From Liriodendron chinense (taxonomy: Eukaryota; Streptophyta; Magnoliopsida; Magnoliales; Magnoliaceae), in NCBI GenBank assembly GCA_003013855.2, contig ML058507.1, positions 1,302,001 to 1,366,000 on the forward strand: a stretch of DNA of 64,000 bases. The letters are read 5' to 3'. The translations under genes were made by a program, and so were the position numbers. This document shows positions 34,493 to 47,562 of the stretch, in pieces. Within the stretch, counting starts at the first letter, position 1. Every line of letters begins with the position of its first letter. The notes below the pieces were generated by a model. That model saw only the letters and a program-made list of their open reading frames with translations. It searched no databases and was not told the origin of the DNA.

Positions 34493-36744
34493 TGTTGGGG
34501 TCACAAAATGCTAGGGTCCTCAAATCAAACAGAATGACCATGCACCTCCAAAAGAATCTCACAAAACATCATTTGGTACACTCAAAATGGAGATCTACAA
34601 AACTTTAAAAATCCTTTTACTTAGCCAATGTTGGCCAAAAACTCCGGTGGGCCCCGCAAATCACCGTGATTGGAATCGTCCAAAATGAAGCCGATATCTT
34701 CATTATGAATTATGATAAACAGTGCATGAGCTTTCATCATAAAATGCGCCCCACAAACCCATCATTTTCCAAAACCCAATCGGTGCGTTCAAAAAGTCCG
34801 TCAACGCACCCATAAATTCGGGTCCCACACACCCGAAAAATCAACAAAATCAGAAAGTCAATTACGGATGTATTGGATTCCCACGCATCCATAAATTCGG
34901 GTACCCACGCACACGAAAATTCATCAGAAATCGGAAATGTATTATGGATGCATTCGACTCCCACGCATCCAAAAAATGGGTCATGTACCCATAAATTCAG
35001 CAAGAATCAAAAAGTGATTTATGGATGTATTAGAGTCCCAAGCTTCCATAAATTCTGCTCCCACGCACCCGTAAATTAGGGTCCACGCACCTGTAAATTA
35101 GTGTCCACGCACCTAAAAAATAGCCAAACGCACCTAAAAAATCAGCCAATTTCAGAAGTTCTTTTTTGGATGCGTTGGAGTCCCACGTACCAATTTAGGG
35201 GTGCGTTAGAGGTATTTTAGGGGTGCATGGCAAGTGGCAACCCCTTATTGGTTAGCTTTCGGTATTTTTGGGTATAAATACCCCACCCAACTTTTCATTT
35301 GTACGTTTTTTAAGAGAGAGCTATTATCTCCTGAGTAATTGAGATTCCCGCCGGAAACCCTCGTCGGAATCCCTTTCCGATCACTGAAAACTCTTCTCAG
35401 TCACCGGAATCCCTTTCCGATCACCGGCATCCCCCATCGGAAGCTTACTCCGACCACCGTAGGTCCGAATTCTAAAAATTCATGAGTGTGTGCACGCATC
35501 CATAAAATAGCGAGTCGAACAAGTGTATTGGGCTCCCACGCACCTGAAAAATGGTCCACGCGTCCATAAATTCGAGTCCCACGCATACATAAATTTGAGT
35601 CCCGCACGTCCATAAATTCAACATAATTTAGACAAGTTTATTGGGCTCCCACGCACCCAAAAATGGTCCACGCGTCCATAAATTCGAGTCCCACGCGTCC
35701 ATAAATTCGACATAATTCGAATAAGTGCATTTGACTCCCACGCACCCAAAAAATGGCCCACGCATTTATAAATTCAACAAAAATCAGATAACTGATTTAA
35801 GGGTGCGTTATACTCCCACGCACCCATAAATTAGGTCCCACGCACCCATAAATTCAGTTAATTTCATAAAATGTTTATGGGTGCGCCGGACTTAATTTTG
35901 AGCATTTTTAAGTCTTGTTTGAACCTATTTTTGGTATTTCGAGCATTCCGGACGTAATGGAATGGTCAAACGGTCATTTCAGGATCTTTAAACGAATAAA
36001 ATTGCACGCCTTCGAGGTTTGACCCGATTCAACGCGATAAGTGAAATAACTTCTTGGAAAGAAGCCACTAGTGCCCAAAACTATACAAATGTATCATTAT
36101 TCACATGTACTATAAGATATGACTCGATTAGGGTCGTAAGATAGACAAACGGGATTATGGTTATCACAATAAATCATATCAAAGAGTTCTAATTCTCTAC
36201 AAAGCAATTGTTATGAACTGCCACAACATAATAGTCGATGCCCTACTCATTCAAATGGCATCCATCAGTTGGGATACTCAGGTATATACAACTGTAGAAT
36301 GGTCTTCCTGAGGTCACATGTCCAAACATGACAGGCGCAGGCCCAGAGTCGCATCCTCTCAGTTAAAAACCCTAATGGTCTCTGCTTGAATTTTCGGTCA
36401 AAACGTGGGACATAGACATCTGACTAATACAAAGATGGCTCAGTCTAGAACAAAACGAATGTAGTTCTCTATGACTACAAACTCTAAGACCATAGTCCCT
36501 GTTGACTAGTCTTTTGCCTTTTAATTAAGGGTCATTGATCATTCGATGTAATTAAGGGCTCGTGTTAGACCACAGCTTGGAATGTATAAGATCTCAGAAT
36601 CTCTGGAATAAAATTCGCCTTACGATATCTCTTATTGTGTATATTTTGTGAATGCTTGTGATTGTCTATGAATGTTTCCAATACTCAGAACCCTAGAGCA
36701 ACATTACACAGAAAACTGCTATTGAGTATTTTCTAGTTCTAACA
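34493..36744 (+). repeat. 5' LTR of the Tat element
   Basis: 2252 bp, TGTTGGGGTC...GTTCTAACA. The U3 holds about twenty copies of 'cccacgcacccataaattc'-like words (34790-35880), some upstream and some downstream of the TATA box, and a 'tttccgatcaccgg' repeat cluster at 35360-35450. Confidence 0.9.
35273..35280 (+). promoter_or_regulatory. TATA box of the Tat 5' LTR
   Basis: TATAAATA in 'gggtataaatacccc', conserved in the 3' LTR at 50800-50807 and preceded in both by an 'attggt' CCAAT-like box. Confidence 0.65.
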
Positions 36745-36747
36745 AAC

Positions 36748-36766
36748 TGGTGACTCTACTGGAGAA
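36748..36766 (+). promoter_or_regulatory. Primer-binding site of the Tat element
   Basis: TGGTGACTCTACTGGAGAA starts three bases after the LTR. Tat/Ogre elements use TGGCGACTC(C/T)(A/G)CTGGGGA-type sites. Confidence 0.72.
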
Positions 36767-37557
36767 TCGAACCCAGGATCTCTGGTTAGTTCTGAGTATA
36801 GAAACACTCTAAGATTAATAATTTGCAAACATGAATGTATATGTAGGAAAGTTATCGTGAGGCATAATGTTTTGGCGCCCTCGGGCGTTAAACTGGCAAC
36901 TCTCAACGGCAACGTTCTTCCCTTCATCTTTAAGGCAATAGACATTAAATTAAAGGTTTTCAAACCCACAAACTTCCACAATTACATGAATTTGTCTCCT
37001 TCCTGCTTATTTTTATCAGTTTATGTGCCGCGATCGATGGGCTGATGCTCCTGATCGCATTTATGAACTATTCTAATAATTTTCTGCCACCGCAGAATTA
37101 GCAAGATACTAACGTAGATGGAAGAGATGGCATACTCAATGACGAGCTCATGCATCTTCCTTGCCACTGGGGGCTTTAGCTTTCCACGTTCACTACAACC
37201 CCAACAACTGTCTCCAACTCAGAATGACAGTTAGTTGAAACTCGTCAACAGAAGAAAGAGTAGAAGAAAACAGTCATCATAGCCGCATACAAAAGGGCGA
37301 ATGTCTTGAAACCTTGCTCTGTGATCAGGAGATAATGGTAGCCAAAACAGGGGCAGAAGACCCATATCAGCAGTTAGGTTATATCAATCAAGTCCTTGGT
37401 GCTTGCAATGACAATTGAGCAGTTTCTGCCATTGTCTAGGACTACTGGCATCTCGTAGAAACTGACCAAACCTGCGCCCATGAAGAACTTCAAGCCCACG
37501 TTAGTCCTCGAATCAAGACAGAGTTCGGCTTAGAAGTTCTAGCCAATGTAGGTAACG
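36767..37557 (+). other. Untranslated leader of the Tat element
   Basis: About 0.8 kb between primer site and the first gag codons. No supported ORF. Confidence 0.6.
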
Positions 37558-38844
37558 ATGGTTCAAGTGGCAGAAGAAGAAGAAGAAGGACCGTATGAAG
37601 AAGAAGAACTACCTCCGGTTCAAGATCAGATTGACAGATTGGCTAAAACTAATCGAGAGATAAATGATCAGATGAGGGCTATTCAGGAAGCCTTGACTAC
37701 TTTAATAGCCCAGAATGCCACCAAAAGTATTGCGTCTCCTACTCGCAAGTTCGCAGAGGAATCGCAAGGGGCATCAGAAGGTCCAGCTGAACTTGAACCA
37801 CCCGTCCAACCCAGGGTTGCACCTATAGAACGTGCGCCGCTCTCTACATCGCACGTATCACAAGAAAAACTATCATAGACGATACCCTATTTAATGTTAC
37901 AAGAGAAAGAGAAAAAGAAGAGAGATAGCTATAAATATCGGATCCCGTACCCACTAGAGGTAGAGGAGATACCATTCTCGGCCAACTTCAGATGTCAAGA
38001 CATCGAAAAGTTCGACGATAGAGGATCGCCGGAAGAGCACATCACCAATTTCTTAACTATACTGGGTAATTGGTTTGCGGTCCCGCAATATTGCATGTGG
38101 CTATTTGGATCAACCGTGATAGGGAAAGCCTTCCAGTAGTACATGTCATCGCTAACCAGCTCTATAAGGATGTGAGAACAAATGCAGGCCAATTTTACCT
38201 CAAAATTCTTTACGACAGAGAGGGAGATTTTGTTAACAGACCTAACATTGGTCAGATAGAGAAATGGTGAACCAGTTGAGAAGTTCATCGATCGATGGGG
38301 GACTACGGCAGCCCAATGTCGAAAATTGCCAAGTGAAGGAGAACAGATGAAGATGTACCTAAGGGCCCTGGATTCGATAATCTTGTATGGATTGTCGGGC
38401 AATACTGTCCATTCCTTTCATGAGCTAGCAACGAAAGCACATCTAGTTGATGAAGCAGCCTCTCGGGTAAACTTCAGACCCGATAGAAAAAAGAGAGAGA
38501 TGGGAAGAACAGTGGAAATACATCAGGTTGATAAGAGCAGAGATCAGAAAGATTGCAAACGTCCTACTATAAATCATAATCTAAAGACGAAGAGAACAGT
38601 TGTACAAGATAAGGGTAAAAGGCCCTATGTACCCCAACGCTTGTCGATAGCCAAAAGAGAATGGGCGAATGGCCCGTACACATTTGATATGGCTGATTTA
38701 GTTCCAATCATAGAACAACTGATCGAAGAAGGATTAATGCGTCTGCCAGAGCCTGTCTGTCCCCATGAAGTTGGGCGAATAAATGATCCCAAATATTGTG
38801 AATATCATCAATGTGTCAGCCATAAAACAGTTGCTTCTCCCTGA
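37558..38844 (+). pseudogene. Tat gag, decayed
   Basis: The Met at 37558 starts a Glu-rich segment (VAEEEEEGPYEEEE) and a coiled-coil-like stretch (DQIDRLAKTNREINDQMR). The gag core follows after a stop: KFDDRGSPEEHITNFLTILG (about 38010), a Trp-to-stop change at 38139, then FIDRWGTTAAQCRKLPSEGE in another frame. The C-terminal part (38326-38844) ends RINDPKYCEYHQCVSHKT, the Cys/His motif that closes Tat gag. At least two frameshifts and three stops. Gag forms the particle core; this copy cannot. Confidence 0.87.
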
Positions 38845-39565
38845 AATGAAGGATACAAGGGCTGATCAACTAAGGGGTCATCAGTATGAAAGCACCCAAA
38901 AGGACGAAGGAAACAACTGGGACAGTTTCAGCGGTCCCAATAAGAGACGACACTAATCGACCAACTTCATTACCTGAGCCCGAAAAACCATGGACTCTAG
39001 TCAATAGCAGAAAAAAACTTGAGAACAGACGGAGGCTCATTAACTGAAGGAAGAACATATGAAGAGGAAGAAAAGAAACAGTACAGGGGCAGAGACAACA
39101 CACGATGAGTATGGCACATTGCGCAATGGTGTCATTCGTCGAACAAGCACCATCAGATGGAACCTCGCAAGAATCTGAAGGAGAAATTGATACAGTCATT
39201 TTACAATCAGGAAGACAAATGCCTGACCACACCCCTCCAAGGTTAGACGACCTGATGTAAGAAGATGCCATGACAGAGAAGCCACAGGAAAGACCCCGGA
39301 TGCAGAAATTGAACGAGAAGTTGTCGAGGCCACGACTAGTTAGCCAAGCCTGAGACTAGTAGCAACGCCAATAGCATACAACGTTGTGTCACATTTGCGA
39401 AAAGTCCCCGCCCGCCTAAGTATCTATGATGCTTTGTGTCTCTCGAAAGTATACAGAGAAATGTTGATCAACGCCTTACTTGACAATGAGGTCAGAGAAG
39501 TTACAATGATAGAAATAGAAGAAGAAATGAATAATACAGATAAATTTTGAGAAGGGTATACACTG

Positions 39566-40048
39566 GTGTCACAAGTTATACAGGTTGACCAACCCTCGGC
39601 AATCACTTTCTCAGAGGAAGACCGTACGATCGAATTAACAGATCACAACTGTCCATTGATGATTACAGGAATAATCAGGGATACAGAGGTTAAAAGGTGT
39701 ATGTTGGATGATGGGTCTGCCATAAACATTATGCCATTGAAAATACTACAGAAGCTAGGCTACAGGCAATCGGCGTTATGCCCAAGCCTCATAATAATTC
39801 AAGGGTTCAATCAAGATAGCCAGCGTACCCTCGAGGCAATCACAGTAATGTTAGAAATCGAAGGACTGACGATGAAAGTAACATGTCAGGTGATCGACGC
39901 AAGTGACAACATACAACCTTCTACTGGGAAGACCTTGGCTCCATCAAAATCGTGTGATCCCTTCGACATATTATCAGTACTTCAAATACAACAAGAACAG
40001 GATTCGATATATGATGGCATCAGACCTGAGGCCATACACAGTGGTTGA
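39566..40048 (+). pseudogene. Tat protease
   Basis: Aspartic protease: CMLDDGSAINIMPLKIL near 39706 carries the catalytic Asp in an LDDGSA context (LIDGGSSVN-type in relatives). LEIEGLTMKVTCQVID follows. The frame is open for 160 codons but disconnected from gag and RT by stops. Confidence 0.78.
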
Positions 40049-40118
40049 GTCATTTTTGGCTGATGCGCGATAATATGACTTAACCAGTGATGGTAAAGTT
40101 ACCAAGAAGTTTGATGTA

Positions 40119-40673
40119 ATGAAGAAAGGGCAAGGGGCAAAACCTCAGGTTGAAAAGTTTGAGCAGAAATGTAAACCTCGGCCTACCATTCAAGGGAGAT
40201 CCCAATATCATTCAGAAAAGCAACCTCAGCCAATCACGAAAAAGTTTTATGTGGTGCCAAAGCATTTACGTCAGCCAGGGCAATCTGTGCTAGAACTGAT
40301 CTCGAATCAACATATGAGTGTGCTCAAATCCAGCTTCAACATGCTAGTACCCAAAATAGGAAGAATCAACCCATTCCCGAGAGCTCCCAGTCAATTCCTC
40401 GTGCCATCCAGGGATATCACAAAAAAAGATATCAAATTTCACTCAGGGCCAAGTCAGCCAACATCATCATCATCAGAAGAAGAGGGGTGAGAATCTGCCT
40501 GACCTCGGCTGATAGAGGAAAAGAGGTACAGCAGATCCAGTCGAAAGATTATGAGGAATATGGGGTTCTCCAGCCAAGATTCAATCAAGAAGAAAAGGTT
40601 GTTAGCTCAATTTGAAGAATACAAGCAAGTATACAGAAATGGATAGGCTTTAGGAGCCAAGGCAAGCGCAAAT
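40119..40673 (+). pseudogene. Linker between Tat protease and RT
   Basis: An open frame to 40490 rich in Lys, Gln, Pro and Ser, then a stop-broken stretch. It lacks recognisable motifs; in Tat elements a variable linker lies here. Confidence 0.5.
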
Positions 40674-42270
40674 ATGGTAACTATCGGCCCTGTAGAAGAA
40701 ATGCAGCTACAAGATCCTACTGATGTTATCCAGCCAAGTGTCGCACCTGTACAATTGGATGATGGAGGACAACCAACAATTGATAAACTTGAAGAAGTGA
40801 ATTTGGGCACTCTCGAAGAACCTAGGAACACATACTTAAGCAGAAACATTCCAGAAGATGAAAAAGAGAGATACATACAGTTGTTGAGGGAGAATAAAGA
40901 TGTTTTTTCTTGGACTTACTCAGAAATGCCAAGGCTGAGTCCGACAATTGCCATGCACAAGTTGAGCATCATGAAGGAGAAGAAACCAGTGAAGCAACCT
41001 CAACGACGATTTCACCTTCAATTCGTACCCAAATTTGAAGAAGAAATCAAGAAGGCTGGATTCATTCGAGAGGTAAAGTATCCCCGGTGGATTTCAAATA
41101 TCGTGCCGGTCAAGAAGAAGAGTGGACAGATTTGGGTCTGTGTTGACTTCTGGAATCTTAACGAAGCATGTCCAAAGGATGATTTCCCTCTCCCATCCCA
41201 GAATTGTTGATTGACAGCACAACATGATATGCAGTGATGTCCTTCATGAATGGGTATTCGGGATACAATCAATCCGCATGGCTCCAAAAGATGAAGATGA
41301 AGAAGCTATAGCTTTTCGCACGACTCTCGGCATCTACTGTACCTCGTAATGCCCTTTGGGTTCAAGAACATAGGGGCAACGTATTAACGTGCGATGCACA
41401 TTATATTCCAGGATATGATGCACAAGCATGTTGCATGTTATGTAGATGATCTGGTTGTAAGGTCGGATGATTATGAACAACATAGGGAACATCTAAAGCA
41501 AGTGTTCCAGCGATTGCACAAGAAGAGTCTCCGTATGAATTCGTTAAAGTACGCGTTTAGAGTTGCTTCAGGCAAATTTTTGAGCTTCGTTGTTAGGCAC
41601 AGGGGTATAGAGATCGACCCTGCGAAGATTAAGACAATCAGAGAAATGCCCCCACCGAAGAATTTATAGTAGTTGAAGAGTTTTCAAGGCTGCGTAGCAT
41701 ACCTGAGAAGATTCATTTCGAACCTAGCTGGTCGTTGTCAGCCATTTTCTCGCCTCAACAAGATAGACATCAAGTTCGAATGGGATAACGCCTATCAGAA
41801 GGCTTTTGATTCATTGAAAGAAATGCTTGAAAAATCTCCTGTCCTCACAGCTCCGACCAAAGGGAAAGCATTAATTCTATATATCGCAGTGGGTGATAAT
41901 TCACTAGGGGCTAGCACAGAAGAATGAAGAAGAGAAGGAGAACGCACTATATTACTTGAGCGTATGTTGTTAGGGGCCAAATTCAATTATTTAGCAATCG
42001 AGAAGATGTCTCACCCTTATTTTCGCTGTAAAGAAACTTAGGCACTATTGCCTCTCACACCAAATAACGTTGATATCCAAGGCGAATCCGATCAAATTTC
42101 TCATGAACCGGCCTATGCTGTTTGGACGACTAGCTAAGTTAGCCCTTCTCCTCTCAGAATTCAACATCACGTATGTCCCAGGCCGAGCTATTAAAGGACA
42201 AGCGATCGCAGATTTCCTCGTTGCGCATCCAGTCCCAAGAAATGAAGAAATGGAATGCGCTCTTAGATGA
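40674..42270 (+). pseudogene. Tat reverse transcriptase and first RNase H
   Basis: RT landmarks in order: FSWTYSEMPRLSP, EEEIKKAGFIREVKYPRWIS, CVDFWNLNEACPKDDFPLP (about 41160), MPFGFKNIGATY, and the catalytic HVACYVDDLVVRS near 41440. SLRMNSLKYAF, then FQGCVAYLRRFI and FEWDNAYQKAFDSLKEML lead into the first RNase H (41860-42060), and the frame shifts again before FNITYVPGRAIKGQAIADFL (about 42190). Stops at 41210, 41390, 41669 and 41927 and some frameshifts kill it. Gypsy order RT-RH-(aRH)-IN. Confidence 0.9.
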
Positions 42271-42307
42271 CCAGGTTATGATGATCAGATAACTACGACT
42301 CTGGCAA

Positions 42308-42700
42308 ATGTACTTCGATGAAGCCTCCAGGTCAACAGGGGCAGGAGCAGGAGTTATATTCATCACTCCGCAGGGAGATTTGCTGCCTTACTCATTTATG
42401 ATCATGCCAGCTTGCACCAACAACGAAGCAGAATATCAAGCCCTCATCATCAGACTACAACTAGACCTCAAAATGCGAATCAAGGTGATACAGATCTATG
42501 GTGACTCCAGGCTAGTCATCGGATAGTTGACGACTGAATATGTGGTCTGCAAACCTGAACTATCGCCTTTCTGTCATCAAGTGTAATCATTGTTCGATCA
42601 ATTCCAGAACAGCAACATTTCACATATACCAAGGCAGGAGAATGTAAAAGCCGATGCACTCGCCAGCCTGGCCGCTACTCTGGCTAATCTCGGGGGCAGC
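42308..42700 (+). pseudogene. Second (archaeal-type) RNase H of the Tat element
   Basis: MYFDEASRSTGAGAGVIF starts the domain with the first catalytic Asp. ACTNNEAEYQALI supplies the Glu, and IYGDSRLVIG the next Asp near 42505. A stop (Trp or Gln codon lost) follows, then RQENVKADALASLAA near 42640. Presence of this extra RNase H is diagnostic of the Tat lineage. Confidence 0.87.
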
Positions 42701-42929
42701 CCATTCCAAGTAACAATTGAAGAAAGAAGAATCCTACCGACAGCCACATTGCGTAGTGGCGAATCAAGTGCGAACCCCATCTGTTGCTTTAAAATTACAG
42801 AAGAAAATAATTGGAGAAGGCCATTTGTCGACTATTTGAAATACGGATTTCTACCCGAAGACTCCAAGTTGTGCACACAAGTCAGAAGATGCGCTGGTTC
42901 ATTTATAATGTAAAACGATATTCTTTACA

Positions 42930-44054
42930 AATGCTCGTATGAGGGAGTATTGTTGCGTTGCTTGGACCAAGATGAAGCATATGCCACATTAAAGGAGGCT
43001 CATTGGCGAGAGTGCGGTGCTCACCAAGGAGGCAAGAACTTACATTACCGTGTTCGACACATAGGATATTATTGGCCCGCGATGAGAAGAGATGCAATAA
43101 AATATGTTAAGAAATGCCATCAATGTCAGATCCACGTAGATATTATACACTCGCCACCAGAAGAGTTGCACCAATCAGTGATGTCCTGGCCTTTTGCAGC
43201 CTGGGGCATGGACGTGATCGGACCGATCAGCCCACCCTCTTCCCAGGGGCATTAGTACATCTTGGCAACAACTTATTACTTTTCCAAGTGGGCCGAGGCA
43301 GTGACACTTAGGAATGTGAAGGCCAAACATGTCGAAGGTTTCATCCGTTATACTATATTATACCAATATGGTATCCTTGAGAAGATCACCATCAACAACG
43401 AAACACCTTTCAAGAATGCCACCATTGACAAGTTGTGCATGAAGTTCAAGATCAAGCACTATTATTTGACAACTTACTATCCCCCTGCGAACGGACTGGC
43501 CGAAGCCTTTAATAAGACTATTGTGAAAAGTTTGAAGAAAACAGTAGTGAAAAATAACAGAGATTGGGATAAGCATCTGCCCGAAGCATCATGGGCATAT
43601 CGGACCACATATCGGACTCCACTAAAGCCACACCTTACCGGTATACGACACGAAAGCGGTAGTCCCGATGGAGATACAGGTTGAGTCGCTACGGGTCGCA
43701 CTCTATCACTCCCTGACATCCAAGCAGAACACCAAGACCAGAATGGCCGAGCTTGATGATCTAGATGAAAAAAAGCTTGCCGCTTAGCAAAGGCTTGAAA
43801 TGTATCAGAAGCAGATTTCAGCCTCATACGATAAACGAGTTCACAGAAGGTCATTCAAAATGGGTGATCTAGTACTAATGATGAAACGCCCAGCACTGAC
43901 TCAAGGTCCTAAAAGTAAATTCGACCCGAAATGGGATCTAGTGTGTATCATCGATGAAGTTTATTCCAAAGGAGCCTATCGAGTAGTCGATTGTAAGGGG
44001 CAGGGCATCAGTTCCTTGGTGAATGGTCAATTTTTGAAAAGATACTATACTTGA
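42930..44054 (+). pseudogene. Tat integrase and C-terminal tail
   Basis: The zinc domain is seen in EAHWRECGAHQGGKNLHYRV (H...H) and CHQCQ (C..C), about 42990-43130. The catalytic core shows GMDVIGPI (first Asp, 43208), then ITINNETPF where relatives have a TDNGTPF-type motif, so the second catalytic Asp is Asn in this copy. PPANGLAEAFNKTI holds the Glu near 43500. RTTYRTP and, in another frame, SYDKRVHRRSFKMGDLVL and GAYRVVDCKGQ form the C-terminal tail ending at 44054. Inactive because of the active-site change, stops at 43253 and 43682, and frameshifts. Confidence 0.88.
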
Positions 44055-44505
44055 CATTGGTTATTGTTGTGATTTCTAAACACCCCATTAGAGGAAAAGT
44101 GTAATAAACAGATATCAAAAGAAATGAAACCACACTACAATCAATGTCCACAATCCCAAATACTAATCATCCATTTTGTGTGTGTGTTTGCACAGGTATC
44201 AGGAAAGTCATTAAGATTCAGGACATGTCAAGTATGGCACCCTGCCGTTTCAAGATCATCAAGAATTGGAATAAGCCCTAAATCAAGACTCAGTCACATC
44301 CATTTTACATAAGCATAGGTTTTTAGTCCTAACAGGGGGATGTTTCTTTCAAATAGCCTAATTTATTTCGCATCTAAACTCAAAACAAAAGAAATACCAA
44401 GTAGACCAGAGAGATAACAGAAATTGTATAAATAGTATACATATTATTACAATATTCCCATTACAACACATATTGAGAGATTACAAAATAAAATGATTAT
44501 ATATT
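44055..44505. other. Spacer between convergent Tat genes
   Basis: Non-coding on both strands. It holds a G-rich motif 'aacagggggatg' near 44330 that resembles an internal polypurine tract. Confidence 0.5.
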
Positions 44506-45209
44506 TCAAGAATTCAAATTTTTTAAGCATTTCTCTAGCAAGCAGATTGCAGATTCCTGAGTTGCCCTTTGCACTGCCTCCACCTCAGCCAAAACCTGCA
44601 CAGGATCAAGAACATTCTGGAGAAACCCCCTCAATTCTACAACCTGACTCCGTATAGCGCTACACTGGGCCTTGTACTGTTCAACAGATGACTACAGACG
44701 AGTTCTCTAGTTGCTAAATTTAGAGAAATCAAGATGGACAACCAAGCGCACAGCCTGCAGCCGTGCTATCTCATTGTCTATCTTCACAATACGATCTGTG
44801 ACCCCTTGACACCCGATGTTAGCAACCTGCCAATCTTGCCTCACCGCAGCCACTTGTGCCTCGTACAATTCAAGCTTCGGAATGAGGGATTGTAAGTGAC
44901 CACGCTTCTCTTCAATAGAGGGATCAACTCTAAAATGCCTCGCTTCTCTAAGTTGTGCCATTCCTTCCTTGAACTGGACCACGTAGCTGACCATCAAGGA
45001 AACGTCAATCCCAAGCCATGTAGCGTTATGTTCAAGTGCTTGCAGTCTTTCATCCAAAATGGACCATTCATCTCCATTCCGTAGAGAATTGGCGATATTC
45101 GTTAAAAGACTCTTCAAGAGATCCGCCTTCATCTTCGACAAACCTTGGAGAGAAGAGATGAATGCCTTAGGCAAGATGATAGGAGCAGGAATATGGGCTG
45201 AAACAGCTC

Positions 45210-45299
45210 CTAACAGAAATAAACGACAAACATCAGTACAGAGAAAACCCCAGTAAAAAAAAAGGAAAACAACCAAAATAATAAGGACAAGTAATATAC
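45210..45299 (-). other. Intron-like segment in the antisense PMD gene (C-terminal)
   Basis: 90 nt, GTATAT...TGTTAG on the minus strand. The translation of this stretch (all hydrophobic) clashes with the acidic and polar sequence on both sides. It is in frame, so read-through is open; splicing is inferred from the sites and composition. Confidence 0.6.
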
Positions 45300-46082
45300 C
45301 AGTGATTTCAAACATGTCAATGACGGGAACACTAGTTGAGGCAGTAGGCACAGACAACATTGGGGCATGTCCAGCCATTCTCTCTGTCGATGGCTCAGGC
45401 AGTTCTGGAGAAGACAAAATGACAATCTCAGGGATACTAGTAGTTGATGATGGCTTAACAGTAAGAGGGGCTTCCGCAGCAGGTGTAGCTAATGATGGTT
45501 CGACAACAGGAGGGACTTCTACAGTAGGTTCAGTCAATGATGGCTCGACAGTGGGAGGTATTTTCACAACAGGTTCAGGAGGATTTGGTTCAGTATCAGG
45601 AACTGCAACTCCCTAGGAAGATAAACGGACATCCTTAACCGCAGTGTCTTTGGTAGGAGGAAGGGTCGAGGGAGGCACAACCCCCTCCATCGCAGCAGTG
45701 ACAGTTGTCTCGGGAACGAAACTTTGATCAATTTCAGCCTCTACCGTAGGAAGATTGGGAGGAAGAACAGATTCGGAAGGTGCGTCATCATCCAGATCCA
45801 TAAAGATGGCTCCTGTGTTTTCCTCGGGGATGGATCTCTCATACATTGGCGCATCATCATTGCTCTCCTTGGTGTGACGGTCTTCTCTTAAATTGGCTTG
45901 AGAGCTTAATTCACCCACCTCCCGGACCTCGCTTGCATCGCCAGCTGGAGCATCATCCGTATCCTTGGAGAGTTGTTTTCGTAATCACTCGGCTTTATAT
46001 AACTTACGCATCTCCTTAATCTTCTTGCCCTCATAAGTGACAGCAAGGCTAGGCGCAGTTTTTACTCGAGGACCAATTCGTT

Positions 46083-46310
46083 AGGGCAACACCCCACCAC
46101 CACCATCATTACCACCATCATCACCACCATCATCACCCCTATCAACACCAACATTATCATCATCATCACCAGCATTACCGACACCATCATTATCATCATC
46201 ATCACCCCCATCATCGCCACCATCACCACCAACAACATAATCACCAAGATTACCATCAGCATCATTGCTGCCATCATCATTATCATCCTCATCATCATCT
46301 CCATCACACC
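46083..46310. repeat. CAT/CAC trinucleotide microsatellite within the PMD gene
   Basis: About 230 bp of cat/cac repeats on the plus strand. On the minus strand the likely coding frame gives an Asp/Gly-rich linker; another frame gives the Met-rich open frame noted among the rejected items. Confidence 0.92.
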
Positions 46311-47480
46311 TCTTGGAACATTACCTTCTTTGGGTACCTCATCCATGGGCGCGAGAGGTGGGAACTCCGTCTCCTCTAGCGTTATATTCCTTTCCCCGTG
46401 AGCAATCAACCTTCCAAAGTATGCTCAAGCTTCTCATGGTCGATCACCACGTTCAGAGAAGTTGTCAATCTCTCCATACCCGGCATAGCAGGTTGATGAA
46501 GATTTTCTGATACATATCCGAGTCCATCAGCGGGAATAGGAGTCACAATCAGAGGCGTGATGAAGACGGGCTCAGTGACAAGAAAATTATTCCGAACAAG
46601 TGAATATTGGTGGGCCCACCACCTCATCCATCCGAAAGAAGCCCCAGTGCAGTACTTATCCCCCGGAATAGCAAACGAACAACCAGTCCCGGTCAACATA
46701 AGTTGTCGCCACATCCACTTCGAATGAATGGGCCCGATACTGTATGCTTGTTGCTCACAGGTCACCGGTTCCAGCGTCTCAGGAACCCCTTGATCATATC
46801 CGAACTAACGACCAAAGTGATTGGGGTAATAGGGCTCTCTCCAGAATTCCAACCCCTCACGCAATGCAGCGACAACGGACGAATCGCCATCAAGAACAAA
46901 TGTTCGTAGTAGTCGATGCCATCGTCATCCGTGCACAAAATTGATTCTCTACTTCGGGTGCTGGAGAAATGAAAGAAATATACATCGTCAAACTGCACAA
47001 TATTCGCTTCGATGGTTGTCAAGTTTTGACCAACCATCCTCTTCTTCTAGAAGAAGTGTAACGGAAGCCTCCCCTCTCGAATATAATCCCCACGCTGTAT
47101 TTCGTAAACCCAAGGGAAGTAGACTCCGAGGCATCTTGACAGGAAATGCCACCCGCAGTAAGCTGAGTTCATCCCAAAGGCAGCACGGTCTTTATTGTTG
47201 ATAACATAGCCAAAGGCCTGGTAGAGAGAGCATAGAACCACTGGGGCTAGCGCATACCGGTAACTGTTTGTTAAAGCCCCTGCGACAGCAAAGCAAGATA
47301 CTCTTTACATTATACGCTTGCTTAAAGCTCAGCAATGCTACGCAGCTGAGCCAATATGCCAGAAAGCCAGCAAGCTCAAGGGTTGGAGATAGCTTGTTGG
47401 GGCGAGGGAAGTTTTCCTTCATCTTGCTCTCTAAAAACACCTTATCCCCACTACCCTCATCATAAGCCGCATAATCCAAG

Positions 47481-47562
47481 CTGAAGAGAGGAAATATGAC
47501 ATTAATGAAAGAAAGAAAGAAGGAACAGAGTGATGTTATACGACTTGCAACAAAATACGTAC
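47481..47562 (-). other. Intron-like segment in the PMD domain
   Basis: 82 nt with donor GTACGT and acceptor CTCTTCAG on the minus strand. It separates LPFEDWSTLTTV from LDYAAYDEGSGDK, two parts that are contiguous in PMD proteins. Confidence 0.65.

Noticed and set aside
34790..35880. CRISPR-like array of short repeats
   Set aside because: Repeats are irregular in spacing and sequence, lie in an LTR of a plant retrotransposon, and occur twice with the LTRs.
46062..46409. Met-rich open frame, possible membrane protein
   Set aside because: Wrong frame of a GAT/GGT trinucleotide tract inside the antisense PMD gene.
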